From Blepharisma stoltei (Eukaryota > Ciliophora > Heterotrichea > Heterotrichida > Blepharismidae), in the NCBI GenBank assembly GCA_914767885.1, contig CAJZBQ010000021.1, positions 744,001 through 808,000 on the forward strand: DNA of 64,000 nt, read 5' to 3'. The notes beneath the pieces were generated by a model, which did no database searches, had not been told where the DNA came from, and worked only from the letters and a program-made list of their open reading frames with translations. Within the stretch, counting starts at the first letter, position 1. The number at the start of each line of letters is the position of its first letter. The position numbers were made by a program, and so were the translations under genes. Shown piece by piece: positions 31,202-43,187 of this stretch.

Positions 31202-34200
31202 ATGCAGCAAAATCATGAAAGCGCATTTAACAGCTTTAGTTATTCCCAAATTAATTCCTCAGCAGGAATTCTTGATGCTCTTCTAAAATTTTCCAACATT
31301 CTCTCAGATTTGTTAAGAATTGAAAATCTATCGATAGAAACTCTTAAAGGAAAAATTATTTATATATGTAGGATACTTACTGGAGCATCTTGAGTTGAAG
31401 TATTGCTAAAAGAAGACCACTATTTATTAGCAAGTGGCAAAGCCCAACCAGTCTCAAAGCTTGAAATTGATGAATCCTCTTTTCCAGGATATTGCGCATT
31501 GCATAAAACTCGCCAAGCTCTCTACAATTTAAACTCATCGTCATTTTACACCTCATTTGATTTTAAGCTTTATCCTTTCACTGCCAATGGCACACAGCAA
31601 GTCCCCGCATCTTCAGTTGCTTGCATCCCAATTGTAAAAAATGGCGAAGTCAATATAGTGCTTGTTTTATTCAATAAAATTGACGAAAACAACTCAATAA
31701 GCTATTTTACAGAAAATGACATGAATATCATTCAGGCAATAGGAGAAATGATGCTTGGGCTACTAGATATTATCAACCATTGCAAAGAATTAGAGACAAA
31801 GTCCTTTAACCAAAAGAAATTAGCTGAGGAAAATACAAATATAACAAATTGCACACATAAAATGATGATAAGAAGAAAGCTCCTTTCAAAATGCATTGAA
31901 ATTATTACTGAAGAAAATGTTATAACGCAGCCTATTTTAAAACTAATTGGAGAAGTCATGGAAAGTGATGGACTAATAGTACACTTATTAGAAAAAAGCA
32001 ATTCTTTGACGCCTATTGTTGTCAGTGGATTAAGCGATATTGCCTTTTCAACAAAAACATCTGAATACGTTGCACTGGTAATTAAAGAAATCCTGAATGT
32101 CAACGATCTTGCTGCTGAACCATTATGAGATAAAGATAAAAAGCTAAAGATGAGAAGTTTATTAGCATGTCCTATATTTGACAAGAATAATGAAGTCGTA
32201 GCTGTGATTGAATTCTTCAGAAAACATAAACCTTTTAGCTCAAGTGATGAAAGAATTGCAAAAGAATTATTAAAGGCGATTGAAAAAGTTCACCCAGAAA
32301 GGTTTATTGGGAGAAGCAACCCCAACTTATCAAAAGTTCAAGAGAGGGCGATTAATTCAAAATTAAAAGACATCCGCATATTTAGGTTTAATCAAGATGA
32401 TTTTTTTAACTTCGCAAATATATTAGAAGAAATTCGAACAAGCCTGAGACAGCTGGTAAGTCATGAAGAGTCAAATATATACATTGCAGATCAAAAATGG
32501 GGATGCTTATGGACAAAGCAGTCAGAAGAATGCGACACTTTAACTCAACTTATGGAGCAAGATACTTTATTAGGCTATGTTTACCATATACAAAAGCCTG
32601 TAATACTACCAAATAATGATATTCAGCTATCAGATAGTGCAAGATTCCATAATCAATTTGTTATTTGCGCTCCAATAATCAGTGACATTTCAGAGTACCC
32701 TGTAATTGGCATTTTATTACTGACAAGAAATCATAAAGCCTTCACTGCTTCTGAAATATGGATTTTGAATATTTTTTGTACAAAAATCGCGAAAAATTTT
32801 GAAAATATTTATATTTATTCATCTGAGTCTAAAGCTATCATATCTGAAATGCCACCATCTCCTGATTTGTCACCTACTGAAAATTTTAGGAGAATGAATT
32901 CAAAATCTTATATAAAACTAAGGCAGGAATATGCCCAAGACTTTTCTTCTCCAACAGAAACACCAGAAGCCCCTCACAACATGAATGATTTATATAGCTT
33001 TTCCCATCTCCCTCCAAATAAAATCAATGAGCTAAAGATTTTATTGTCATCTATACAGTCTAACCCAGGCAATTCCCTATCTACCTTAGCCCATGGACTT
33101 CAAAAAATTATTCCTAGTCAAGGGAGTAAACTTTTACTGTTTGATCAGACTGAGCAATACTTAGTTGACGCTATTTCTGGAAGCTTAATGAAACCATCAG
33201 GACTTATCAATCAATGCCTTGAAAAACGGCTGCCAATCATATTAAAATCAGATGCGTGAGCAAACAAGTGTTTTGATGATCATATTGATTGTCTTGGTAT
33301 TGAGGATGAAATTGATTCATTTTTAGCTGTTCCTGTTCAAAGTATAATGGATCACCCATTAGGAGTCCTCGCCTTTGTTAATGCTTCTACTAGTTTTGAA
33401 GAAGAAGATATCGCAACTGCTAAATTTTTATCTTTAATAACCCGTGAATTTGCAATGGCGAAGGATGAATCTCTGAAAAATTATCAAAGTGTAGTAAAGA
33501 TGGGTAGAAAGCATAAAATGCTGCAGCAATGATGCAAACAAGTGTTTTTTGTGGCAAACTCAGCCCAAAATAAAATGACGATTGCTAAAGATATTCTCCA
33601 CAGTCTTTTCGAAGAAGAAAAAATTGACTCACTTATTAAATACGCATTAGAGATTATATGCGCTTTAACTAACGCTGAAGAAGCTGGGGTTGTTTATAAA
33701 GAAGGAAATACCTTTGTGGAACGTCTACTGGTAAAAGGGAAATACAAAAAGAGCACAGCAATAGAGGAAGAAGCCTGGGTAATGAAATCTCTTGATATAA
33801 GAAGAACTATATCATTGAATACTCACATAAATAGAGAAAACATGATAATTGTCCCATATCTTCAAGAACAATGCGAAACTGTAATCGTAAAAGTCTGAAA
33901 CAAAAAAGACGATACACTTTCGTACTATTGCAATTTCAGCAAAGATGATGAAATTATCATTTATAGCTTCGCTGATGCTATAAGTGAAGCTCTTAATATC
34001 TTTAATGATGAAAGCAAAATAGATTCATTAATGAAGCTTAAGCAGCTTATAAGAGACCACGCCTCAAATTTAAACACTTATTCCTTTATGAGCACTATAA
34101 GATGCGCGTTGAAAAAACTTTTAGATTGCGATAGGGCTAGCATTTTTGTTAGAGAAGGTAAAAACATGGTAATAAGGGCTCAAGGCCTTGATTTAGGAAT

Positions 34201-36205
34201 TCCTGTAGGTTTAAGTATTCCCATCGGCAAAGGGATAATTGGAAATGTAGCTCAAACAGCAAAAATAGAAAATATTAAAGATGTATATGAAGATCCAAGG
34301 TTTAACCCAGAAGTTGATAGGTCAACTGGCTATAAAACATCAACAATGCTATGCATGCCTGTATTAGATCCTAAAGGCAAAGTAATTGCTGCCGTCCAAA
34401 TGATCAATAAAAGGCAAGGATTTTTCGACAAAAGTGATGAACAAACTTTGGAAATTTTCTGCGAAATTATCTCGACTGTTTTAGAGAACTGGGATATCTT
34501 CCAACACCAAATTGAAGAAAGATCAAGATTTTTAAATGTTTTTAACAGCATAGGTAACTATATTTTGGTGCTTGACAAAGATGGAACACTTGAATACTGT
34601 AATAAAGCACTCGAAAATCTGTTTGGTGTTCCAGAAAAAATAGCGAAAAAATCTCATTATTCGAGTTGACTGAGAGATAATAGGCAACTCGTTCATGATA
34701 TTACAGGAGTTTACCAAAAATTTTCTAAGCGTATTTACAGGTCATCTCAAAAGATTGCATCAGTTCTAAAGAAAAAAGTTAATAACCCGTCACCAGAACC
34801 ACAAAATTTAATTATGAACTACACCATTATTGAGTTGCAAGATTTCTTTAATTTAAACTCATTTGGAGTAATTCTTATATTTGAAGATGCAACTGCAATT
34901 GAAGAGTTAAATTCAAAATTCATGAAAATCCAAAACGAATTATCAGCGCTAAAAAATTCCGTTAATTCAGAAACCTCCCTTCAAAGATGCATTCAAAAAT
35001 TAACCTTTATTGCCTCAGAAAACGATACAGATAACGAAACTTCAAACCAAATATTTGAAATAGTCAAAGTTTTAAAAGAAGGAAACTTAAATAGAGCAGT
35101 GGTTAGTTTTCCAGAAGATTTGGAAACTTTGAGAGCTGAAGTCAAGCAAGGACTGAAAGCTTATGTTGGGCTAGAAGAAAATAATAATGAAAACGTAAGA
35201 TTATCTGTACCAGTTTCTCATCAAAGGCGAAAATATTCAGGAATATTAACAGTTGATATAGAAATGCTAAGAAATATAGACATTAATGTTTTTGAAATCG
35301 AGGACCATTTCCAATTTGTATATGGAATGTATCAAGATTTTGATCTTATTAATCAATTTGATATCCCTCAAGATAAACTTGAAAATTTTGTAAGGGATGT
35401 AAAAGAGCATTATGAAATTTATATTAACCCATTTCATAACTTTTATCACGGACTAAACGTGCTGCATTCGATATATTTCCTATTGTCTTCTACCTCAGGA
35501 GCCTCATTTTTTGGCCCATTAGAAATATTTTCATTTTTCACAGCAGCACTATGCCATGATATTGAGCACCCAGGGAGAACAAATGCATTTGAAATGAATA
35601 GAGAGAGTCATTTATCGGTTATTTATAATGATAAATCTGTATTAGAAAATCATCATGCAGCCACTGCATTCAGATTGCTCCAAATTGAAAAAAATAACAT
35701 CATACAATCATTGGCACCTGATTTCAGGAAAAGATTTAGGAAAGTTGTCATCGTTAGCATACTGGGGACTGATATGGCAAAGCACTTCCCAATGATATCA
35801 AATATGACCGCAAGGTTTAAAGATATACATGAAAATCCGCTGGGATCGAGAGACTCGGATCTTGATGATGTTGCAGAGTTTCTTTTGCATTGCTCAGACT
35901 TAGCGCATCAGTGTAAAAAGGCAGAAGTTTACCAAATGTGGTCACAAAAGTTGGCAGATGAATTCACAAGGCAATATGAAGAAGAGCTGAGACTGGGAAT
36001 GCCACCTACAGAAATATTTAAGGATTTAGACAAGCCTGAAGTGTATTATAGCAATGAATTAGGATTTCTGAAATTTATGATTAAACCACTTTGGGAGTGC
36101 GCTAATTTATGGCTAAGTCCACATATTGACAAAATGATAGAGAATATGAATAACAACATTGAGTTTTATCAAAAGAAGAAAGAAGAGCATACCAAAAATA
36201 AATAA
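31202..36205 (+). CDS. multi-GAF/PAS cyclic-nucleotide phosphodiesterase
   Basis: One uninterrupted frame of 1667 residues, with several TGA-Trp codons. At least three or four GAF-like modules occupy the N-terminal two thirds; the clearest, about residues 945-1100, has CDRASIFVREG, IPIGKGIIGNVAQ and NKRQGFFDKSDEQTLEIF. A PAS-like segment (YILVLDKDGTLEYCNKALEN) follows. The class I PDE catalytic domain occupies the C-terminus with HNFYHGLNVLHS, LCHDIEHPGRTN, and LLHCSDLAHQCK, holding the metal-binding His/Asp residues. GAF domains of PDEs bind cAMP/cGMP, so allosteric control is likely. The tail is basic and coiled. A broken copy of its 5' end lies at 25640-26294. Confidence 0.9.
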
Positions 36206-36411
36206 TTTAAATTGATCAAACTTGAGAAGAAATTTTGTTCTATTTATTTTCCTTAATTAAATATTCTACTCCCCTAGTAAGTTCATTAATTATTCAATAT
36301 TAAAATAGTAAATTGGTTAAAGCAAACAATAATTTGGAAATAGCATATCTTAATAAGTTCAAATTAAACAAATATTACTTGTCTCAAATATGGTCTTTAT
36401 AATTTATTCGG

Positions 36412-37110
36412 ATGAACGAGAGTGACGCAAGAGAACGTATTAGACAGATGATCTCCTTCGTCCAAGAAGAAGCCAAAGAAAAAGCCAGAGAGATTGAAAG
36501 CAAAACTGAGCACGAGTACAACCTAGCCAAAGCTAAACATCTCCACAACGCCAAAGAAAAACTCACAGCTGAGTACGAAAAGAAGTGGAAACAGCTAGAA
36601 GTTAAGAAAAGAATCAGCAAGAGTACAGCAATTAACGCAGCCCGTATGGAAATTATGACAACCAGAAACAACTGCATGAACCAGCTCCTTGAGGATACAA
36701 AACATTCTATCCTTCGAAATATCGCGAGCAACCCAAATCAGTATAAGGATTTCTTGAAAAGATTACTTGTTCAGAGCTTTATAAAAATGCTTGAAGCTGA
36801 AATCACACTTCAGTGCCGTCGTGAAGATTTAGCTTTAGTTGAACAAATTCTCCCTGAGTCAATTTCTACTTATTTGGATATGATTAATAGCCAGACATCT
36901 GGACATTACAGCTTGAATGTGACTATTGATAAAAACAATTTCTTGCCACCTGCGCCTGTAGCTGATTCGCATGCAGCAAGCTGCTGTGGAGGAGTTATTC
37001 TTACATCTCAGGGAGGGCTGATTAGATGCATCAATACAGTTGATGAAAGACTTGAGCTTGCTTTCAACAATACCGTCCCACTGCTTAGAAGGATAGTCTT
37101 TGGTAATTAA
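36412..37110 (+). CDS. V-type proton ATPase subunit E
   Basis: A 232-residue match to V-ATPase subunit E over its whole length. It starts with a charged helix (IRQMISFVQEEAKEKAREIE), continues KLTAEYEKKWKQLEVKKRIS, then LLVQSFIKMLEAEITLQCR, and ends with CCGGVILTSQGGLIRCINT and DERLELAFNNTVPLLRRIVF. Subunit E is a peripheral stalk component of the V1 sector, holding the catalytic head against rotation in proton pumping of vacuoles and endosomes. Uninterrupted, no introns. Confidence 0.95.
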   Translation: MNESDARERIRQMISFVQEEAKEKAREIESKTEHEYNLAKAKHLHNAKEKLTAEYEKKWKQLEVKKRISKSTAINAARMEIMTTRNNCMNQLLEDTKHSILRNIASNPNQYKDFLKRLLVQSFIKMLEAEITLQCRREDLALVEQILPESISTYLDMINSQTSGHYSLNVTIDKNNFLPPAPVADSHAASCCGGVILTSQGGLIRCINTVDERLELAFNNTVPLLRRIVFGN

Positions 37111-37272
37111 GTTAAGAAACCTATTAGTTAATAATTCATATATCATATAAAATTTTCATTCTTATAGAAATATTTTTATATATCTATTTATAATTACTGC
37201 TCTATTAATCATCTATTTTATTCGAGATTTCTAACCTTTTTTGATTCATATATATTAAATAATAATTTTCTA

Positions 37273-40200
37273 ATGGATTTAGTAAGACGGGGAATCGCAT
37301 CTCAAGAAGAATATGAAGCTGCCATCAGCCTGCTTCCTGAATCATCATCATCATCATTAATTATAGCGGGCAGAGCCCGCCGAAAACCCTTATGGATTTT
37401 TTTCACTAAAAATCAGCGATTTATCCCTAACTGTTGGCTTTTTCCTCTTTTTCCAGGATTTTACACCACTTTTCGTGTTTTCCACCTATACAATTGATTT
37501 CGCCCCCACCAAGCCTTCAAATTGCAAAATTTCTAGAACTCCAGCAATGTTAGCAGCTTTTTCTGCTTCTACTTCTTTTGGTACTTCTTTTGGTACTTCT
37601 TTTGGTACTTCTTTTGGTACTTCTTTTGGCGTTGCTTTTGGTGCTTCTTTTGGTGCTTCTTTTGGTGCTTCTTTGAGTGTTTCTTTTTGGTGCTTCTTTT
37701 GGTGCTTCTTTGAGTGTTTCTTTTTGGTGCTTCTTTTGGTGCATCTTTTGGTGCTCCTTTTGGTGCTTCTTTTGGTGCTCCTTTTGGTGCTTCTTTTGGT
37801 GCTTCTTTTGGTGCTTCTTTTGGTGCATCTTTTGGTGCTCCTTTTGGTGCTCCTTTTGGTGCTCCTTTTGGTGCTTCTTTTGGTGCTTCTTTTGGTGCTT
37901 CTTTTGGTGTTTCTTTTGGTGCTTCTTTAAGTACTTTTTTTGGTGCTTCTTTTGGTTCTTCTTTTGGTGCTTCTTTTGGTGCTTCTTTTGGTGCTTCTTT
38001 TGGTGCTTTTTTGGTGCTTCTTTTGGTGCTTTTTTGGTGCTTCTTCTGGTGTTTCTTCTGGTGCTTCTTTGGTGCTTCTTTTGGTGCTTCTTTTGGTGCT
38101 TCTTTTGGTGCTTCACTTACAAGGCTAACTTCTTTTATCCTTTCTTTAATTTCATGAGGTTCTGCTCTGGACGATTGAACGGCCAATATTAGCTCCCAAT
38201 TATCCAGTACGTCTACACTCTGTTTTTCTACCCAAGCCTTGATTTTTCCTATCAGTTCGAGTTCTCTACCTTCTTCTGCATCATCTTTCTCAGTTTCAAC
38301 ACTTTCATCTAGCTCATCCTCATCATCTCATTTAAGAGGTCCTCCAGCCAGTAAGAATCCAAGAGCCTGTACAAAGTTGCCTTCACACATTTTTAATGCT
38401 ACTCTTGCGTCTCTTTCATCATACCCTAGTTCCCCTAGGGTTTCAATGTCCATCTCCAAAATTTCAGCCTCCTCTATTCCCATAATTTCAGCTCACTCAT
38501 CCTCAAAGTAACTAGAATCACTAAAACTAAAATTTGAATCGATTTCATCAAAGATTTCGTCACAAGCTCACAATCCTTGATCGAATTTCAAGGCAGATTT
38601 TTTTTGTGTCCACACCCCCTATCTTCCATCAATTCCTGATAAATCAAAAAGTTGCTTCCTGAATCAATTAAAAAAGCATCTCTGAATGTCTGCAAAGACG
38701 TAGTTTCATTCATCAAAAAAATTATCAAGGATAAGCATTCACCTCCAAAATCTAAATTATTAGCGATAAAATTGTTTCATACATGCATGATGGCTGGCAA
38801 CGTCCATTTTCTCCAGTACTCTCAAAAAAAAATAATGAGCAGGTTAACAATTTTGGCTGCGCATAAGAAAAATAATCCTGATGAATCTCGAGGAGATGAT
38901 CTGTGGGGAAGAGACAGCTTGTCATCTGAAGAAAATAGGAGGGCATCAAGAGAGTTTTTAATGAATTTATTGGTTTTTATCCAAACTTGAGCATCTCAGT
39001 ATGGAAAAACGCCTGATGGGAAAATGAGCGCTTATTATAAGGCTTATCAGAGTTTAAGACAAGATGGAGTTTCTTTCCCACAAAGAAATCTGGCTGCTAG
39101 TCCTATGCCGAGGCAAGCAGAAAACAATGCCCCAAGACAATCAATGCAGAATTATCCATCACAAGCAAGACAGCCGCAGAGGTCAAATAGAAGATTGAGC
39201 ACACAAAAGAAGACTGAAATTCAAAGCACATTAGAAATACTTTCAGAAATGCTCAAAACAGATGGATGTGACCAAGATTTCTTAAATGAGATAACAGGAT
39301 CATTAAAAGTCCAGAAAGGTGAAATAGAAAGAGAAATTGCTATTGCTAGCAATTCGAATGATTCTGAGTATTTGCAAGAACTTATAATTATAAATGATAG
39401 GATTCAAGCAGCTTTGGAAAAGCACTCAGAAAGCCAAATAATTGAAGTCCCTGATGATATGGAAGAGGGAATTTCCGTTTCAGTTCCAGCCATTTCTAAG
39501 CCAGCTAAAGATTCTATGAGAGATTCGGAAAAATTTCAATTCAGCTTTGACATGCCGGCCCAACAAGAATTTTCTGCAATGAATTTCGCAACCCACAACC
39601 CTAATAGTTCTGATTTATTATCCCCAGAGAAATTTAAATCAGAAACCAGCATCAAACTTCCTAAATCACAGTCAAAAGAAGAAGGTGATAAAAGAGAAAT
39701 TCTCTTACCTGCTAAAAAAGAAGAAAAAAAAGAAATTATCCCACCAGCAAAAAAAGAAATAAAAGAAGTTGCTTCTCCAATTAAAAGAGAAAAAGAAATA
39801 AGGGAAGTTATTTCACCAGTTAAAAAAGAGGCAGAAATTAATGCAGGATTAGTAATAGAAAATCAAAGCAATGGAAAAATAAAAGATTTAGAAAAAAGAA
39901 ATGAGATTTTAGTCGAAGAAAACAAAAAATTACGTGAAATTAAGAGTGAGTTCAAAAAGGCAAAACAGGAAAATGAGTTTTTAAGAGAGGAAAACGAAGG
40001 CATGAAAGAGACTATTAAAATGATGCAAGAATCAATTGAAGAAATCAAAGATTTAAGAAAATCCAATAAATCCCTAAAAGCTGTGGTTAATGAATTTGAA
40101 GATTGAAAAAAAGAGAGAGAACAGCTGACCAGCGAAAATAATAGGCTAAAAGAAGAAATCTCTGGCTTAGAAAAAGCTGTTGAAAGCACAGGAGACTTCA

Positions 40201-43016
40201 ACGAAGAGAAGAAACAGTTAAATCAAGCTAACAAGCGCTTAAAAGATATAATAAAAGGACTTGAAGAAACAGGTAAACTAAAAGAAAGCCAGTTCAATGG
40301 AAAAATAAAAGAATTAGAAAAAATAAAGGAATCTCTCAATGAAGAATTATCCAATTTAAATGAAATTCCCGTGCTACTAAATAATTCAAAGCAGGAAAAT
40401 GAAAAACTAAAAGTAGAAAATAATCAAATGAAGGAAACTATTAAGATTATGCAAGAGTCAATAGAGGAAATCAAAGAATTAAGAAAAACAAATAAAAGTT
40501 TGAGTTTGAAGATAAGCGAGCTTGAGGAAATAATAAAAGCAAAGGAAAAAGTAGAAAGCGAAAATGAGGCATTAAGGGAAGAAATTGAAAGACTCGAGAA
40601 AATGGTTGAAAATAAAGAAGATATAAATGAAGAAAGAAAAGAATTGAAACAAGTTAACAAGCATTTAAAAGAAACTATAAGAGAGCTTGAAGGATCGATT
40701 AAATTAAAAGAAGAGCTGGCGAAAGAATACGATAATTTAGCAAATGAAAACGAAGAGTTGAAGAAAAATCTTCAATCTCAAAAAGAGCTTGAAAAGCGTA
40801 TCAATATCATTTCAAACGAAAATGAAAAGTTGCAAACAAGACTTCTTTCAAGCAGTGATAAAGAAAAGCAATTAGCAGATTTAATAACCCCCCCTTTAAA
40901 CTCAATCAATATCGATAAAATCTCCATTCCCTGGGTACTTTAATCCTTTAATTGCAGCAGTATTTTTGTTACAATTTAAAGTAGGGGAGTGAGCCAGAAT
41001 AGAGCTTTATCTAATGATTTTGAAAAACTGAAAAAAGAGTATAGCGAAATTCAAAATCAAAATTCTTCTTTAATGCAAAACCTATCAGAGCTACAACAAA
41101 GTTCAAAGGAATTAAAAGAGGTAAGCAAAGAAAATTCAAAGCTTAAAAGCATAATTAATGACTATGAAGGGAAATTAAAGGATAGAGAAGAGTTATTTGC
41201 TGAAAATCAAAATCTAAATGAAATGCTGAGATTGAGTGATGTGAAAGAAAAAGAATTTGAAAAAGTTTCATCAGAAAATCAAAAATTAAAGATGATCCTC
41301 CAAGTCAACGAAGGAAAAATATCTGAGCTGGTTTTGATCAAAAATGAAAATGAAAAGCTTAAGACTGCAGTCAAAAAGTATGAAGATCAGCTTACAAAAA
41401 TTAATAAAAAATATGATGATATAAAAAATCAAAATCAAGAATTTCAAGAGAAAACTTTAGAGTTGAGTGATTTGCAGAAAAAAATCGAAGAATTCAAGCA
41501 AAAAAAGAAAGAGTTTAAAGAAAATCATGAAAAGGTAGTAGAAACACTTCAAACAGAAATAATGGATCTTAGGAAAATTAATGAAATAAACGATGATAAA
41601 TTACAAATTTTAGATTCACTTGTTTTTGAAAACAGCAATTTAAAGTCACAGCTTGAAGTAAAAGATGAGCAAGCAAAGAAGGTTCCTCAATTAGAATTAA
41701 AAATTCAAAAAATAAGTAGCGAACTAGAAGAAAAATCTAAATCTTGGCAGATAGAAAGAAATGAGAGCCAAAGCTCTCTTGAAATAGCAATAAAAACGAT
41801 TCAAGATAAAGACGCTTTGATTCAAAACCTTAAAGAAGTAAATTTAAGTCTCCAAAAAGAAGTTCAAGCATTAAAAGCTTCACAAAGTTACGAAAAAGTG
41901 ATAAGTCAAAGGGGACTGGAGTCTCCATCGTTGCCTGAAATAGGGAAACTTCAAAGGCAATTAGATTCACCACCTATACTTGAAAAAGAAAAAATTCCAA
42001 AAAAATTGGAGTCGCCATTATTAGCTGAAACAGGAAACGTTCAAAAACCAATGAAGTCGCCATCATTAGCTGAAATAGGGAAAATTCAAAAGCCTTTGGA
42101 GTCTCCATCGATATCTGAAATAAAAAGTTCTCATAAGCAAACTGAATCAATGCACCAAGAAAAACTTCCTATATCTCCAGATGTTAGCGTTAAGCTTAAT
42201 AGCTCAAATCCATTTGGATCTTCAAGCAGTTCTGAAGAGCTAGAAATATATAATTTGGAGTTGCCAAATGAGCAAGCTGAGCCTGACTCCATTGACAATA
42301 ATGAGCTATGTAGGCTATGCAACTGCGTTGATAGAGGTGTGCTTTATGATGACGATAGAATTCAAATTGGCATTAAATTAATCAAGCAAGATGATATGAT
42401 TGCTGGTATTATGTATTTCGGAAATAAATACACAGAAGCAATCAGGGATTTAAGAACCGAAGTCATTTCATATCCCAATGAGGGCTTACATTTAACTATT
42501 GATAATGAGCAATCTGATCCAATTCAGCCTAAGGCCCAATGCTTTAAGCAGATCAAAGCAAAGATATCAGGCTTCACACATAAATCTCCTAAGCTAATTA
42601 TCACTCTTCGGCAAGAGCAAATAAGAAATATATGTTTAAAGCTCCCTATCACAATTTTAAGGTTTTTTGAAGGGGTGAGTAATTTTGGAAATAAAGTCTG
42701 GATCGAATGGGAAAATTTGAAGTTTAACCAATGCGAATGCATAACACAGCTTTATCAAATAAGATCCATATCAGAGCTGGCACATCATTTATCGTTTTGT
42801 GAAGCAATTAAGATATTTTCTAATCAAGAGATTCCTAATCTTCAGACCGGGCAATTATTAGGGAGCACACATAGAGATGAAAATGAAGCTTATATTTTAG
42901 TTTCGATATCTCCAGAAACTTTAAGTGTTGATCTGAAAATAAGATCCTCAAGTAAACCTTTAAGGGAAACGCTACTTTCAATTATTAGTGCACAGATTTC
43001 TGGAAAAGCAGGATAG
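37273..43016 (+). CDS. VHS-type domain, long coiled coil, adaptin-ear protein (interrupted twice)
   Basis: Exon-like piece 37273-37344 (MDLVRRGIASQEEYEAAISL) joins to 38667 when the 1322-bp insertion is removed at its 14-bp repeat; the frame change fits. The joined N-terminus is a VHS/ENTH-like helical domain (SLNVCKDVVSFIKKIIKDKH, then SKLLAIKLFHTCMMAGNVHF). Long heptad repeats occupy the middle, interrupted by a 105-bp element (40888-40992). The C-terminus resembles the alpha-adaptin appendage: GVLYDDDRIQIGIKLIKQDD, then LPITILRFFEGV and a platform with STHRDENEAYILVSISP. Total 1438 residues. Architecture resembles GGA/TOM1-type sorting adaptors but with a coiled coil and an alpha-type ear. 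Confidence 0.75.
37486..38600 (-). pseudogene. UBA-domain protein with KEAP repeats, frameshifted or 5'-incomplete
   Basis: On the minus strand a frame opens after a TAG at about 38600. It reads acidic sequence, a UBA domain (METLG-type helix ETLGELGYDERDARVALKMC, then EGNFVQALGFLLAG), an acidic linker and an AVQSSRAEPHEIKERIKEV helix. Then about 45 units of a 4-residue KEAP repeat follow. Beyond the repeat, a plausible end (EVEAEKAANIAGVLEILQFE, stop TAG 37488-37486) lies in a different frame; indels in the repeat shift the frame. No ATG precedes the UBA part in frame except at 38483. UBA domains bind ubiquitin. It is either a germline-limited gene or a decaying retrocopy. Confidence 0.5.
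37576..38112. repeat. 12-bp tandem repeat, about 45 units
   Basis: The unit TTTTGGTGCTTC recurs across about 540 bp with variants (TACTTC, TGCTCC, TGCATC). On the minus strand it codes KEAP in one frame, KHQK and RSTK in the others. Runs of 3, 5 or 6 T instead of 4 create frameshifts. Plus-strand frames (FGAS, LLVL) are by-products. Confidence 0.9.
40888..40992. mobile_element. 105-bp C-tract IES-like element
   Basis: Left end CCCCCCTTTAAAC follows TAA (40885-40887); right end GTTACAATTTAAAGTAGGGG precedes TGA (40990-40992). The ends are an imperfect inverted repeat of the variant-2 type. The flanking TNA triplets differ by one base. Removal of 105 bp joins KQLADLI to SQNRALSND in the coiled coil without changing the frame. 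Confidence 0.65.
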
Positions 43017-43187
43017 AATGAAATTATTAATACTAAATATGTGTGAAAATTTTGTAGTTGAAATATAATAGCTTTATTATTAAATAAGGGAAGTTTTCTT
43101 ATTATTTATGAGTTTTTAGGCTTAATTATTACCTGAAAATATATAATTAATTAATATGTTATGCTCGCTAATTTAATGAAATAAAAG

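Larger units (their letters stand above)
37345..38666. mobile_element. 1322-bp insertion with 14-bp target duplication carrying an antisense gene
   Basis: TGCTTCCTGAATCA at 37331-37344 recurs at 38653-38666. The insertion begins with a TCA microsatellite and a perfect GC hairpin (GCGGGCAGAGCCCGC, about 37367-37381). It contains an antisense UBA/KEAP-repeat reading frame. The long duplication suggests retroposition. Removing it restores the VHS domain. Confidence 0.8.

Noticed and set aside
37576-38112. CRISPR-like or plus-strand membrane protein (FGAS/LLVL repeats)
   Set aside because: The units are a contiguous 12-bp tandem repeat with no spacers, and the plus-strand frames are by-products of the antisense KEAP repeat.
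40424-40660. Minus-strand Ser/Phe-rich open frames opposite coiled coils
   Set aside because: They are shadows of Lys/Glu-rich coiled-coil codons on the plus strand.
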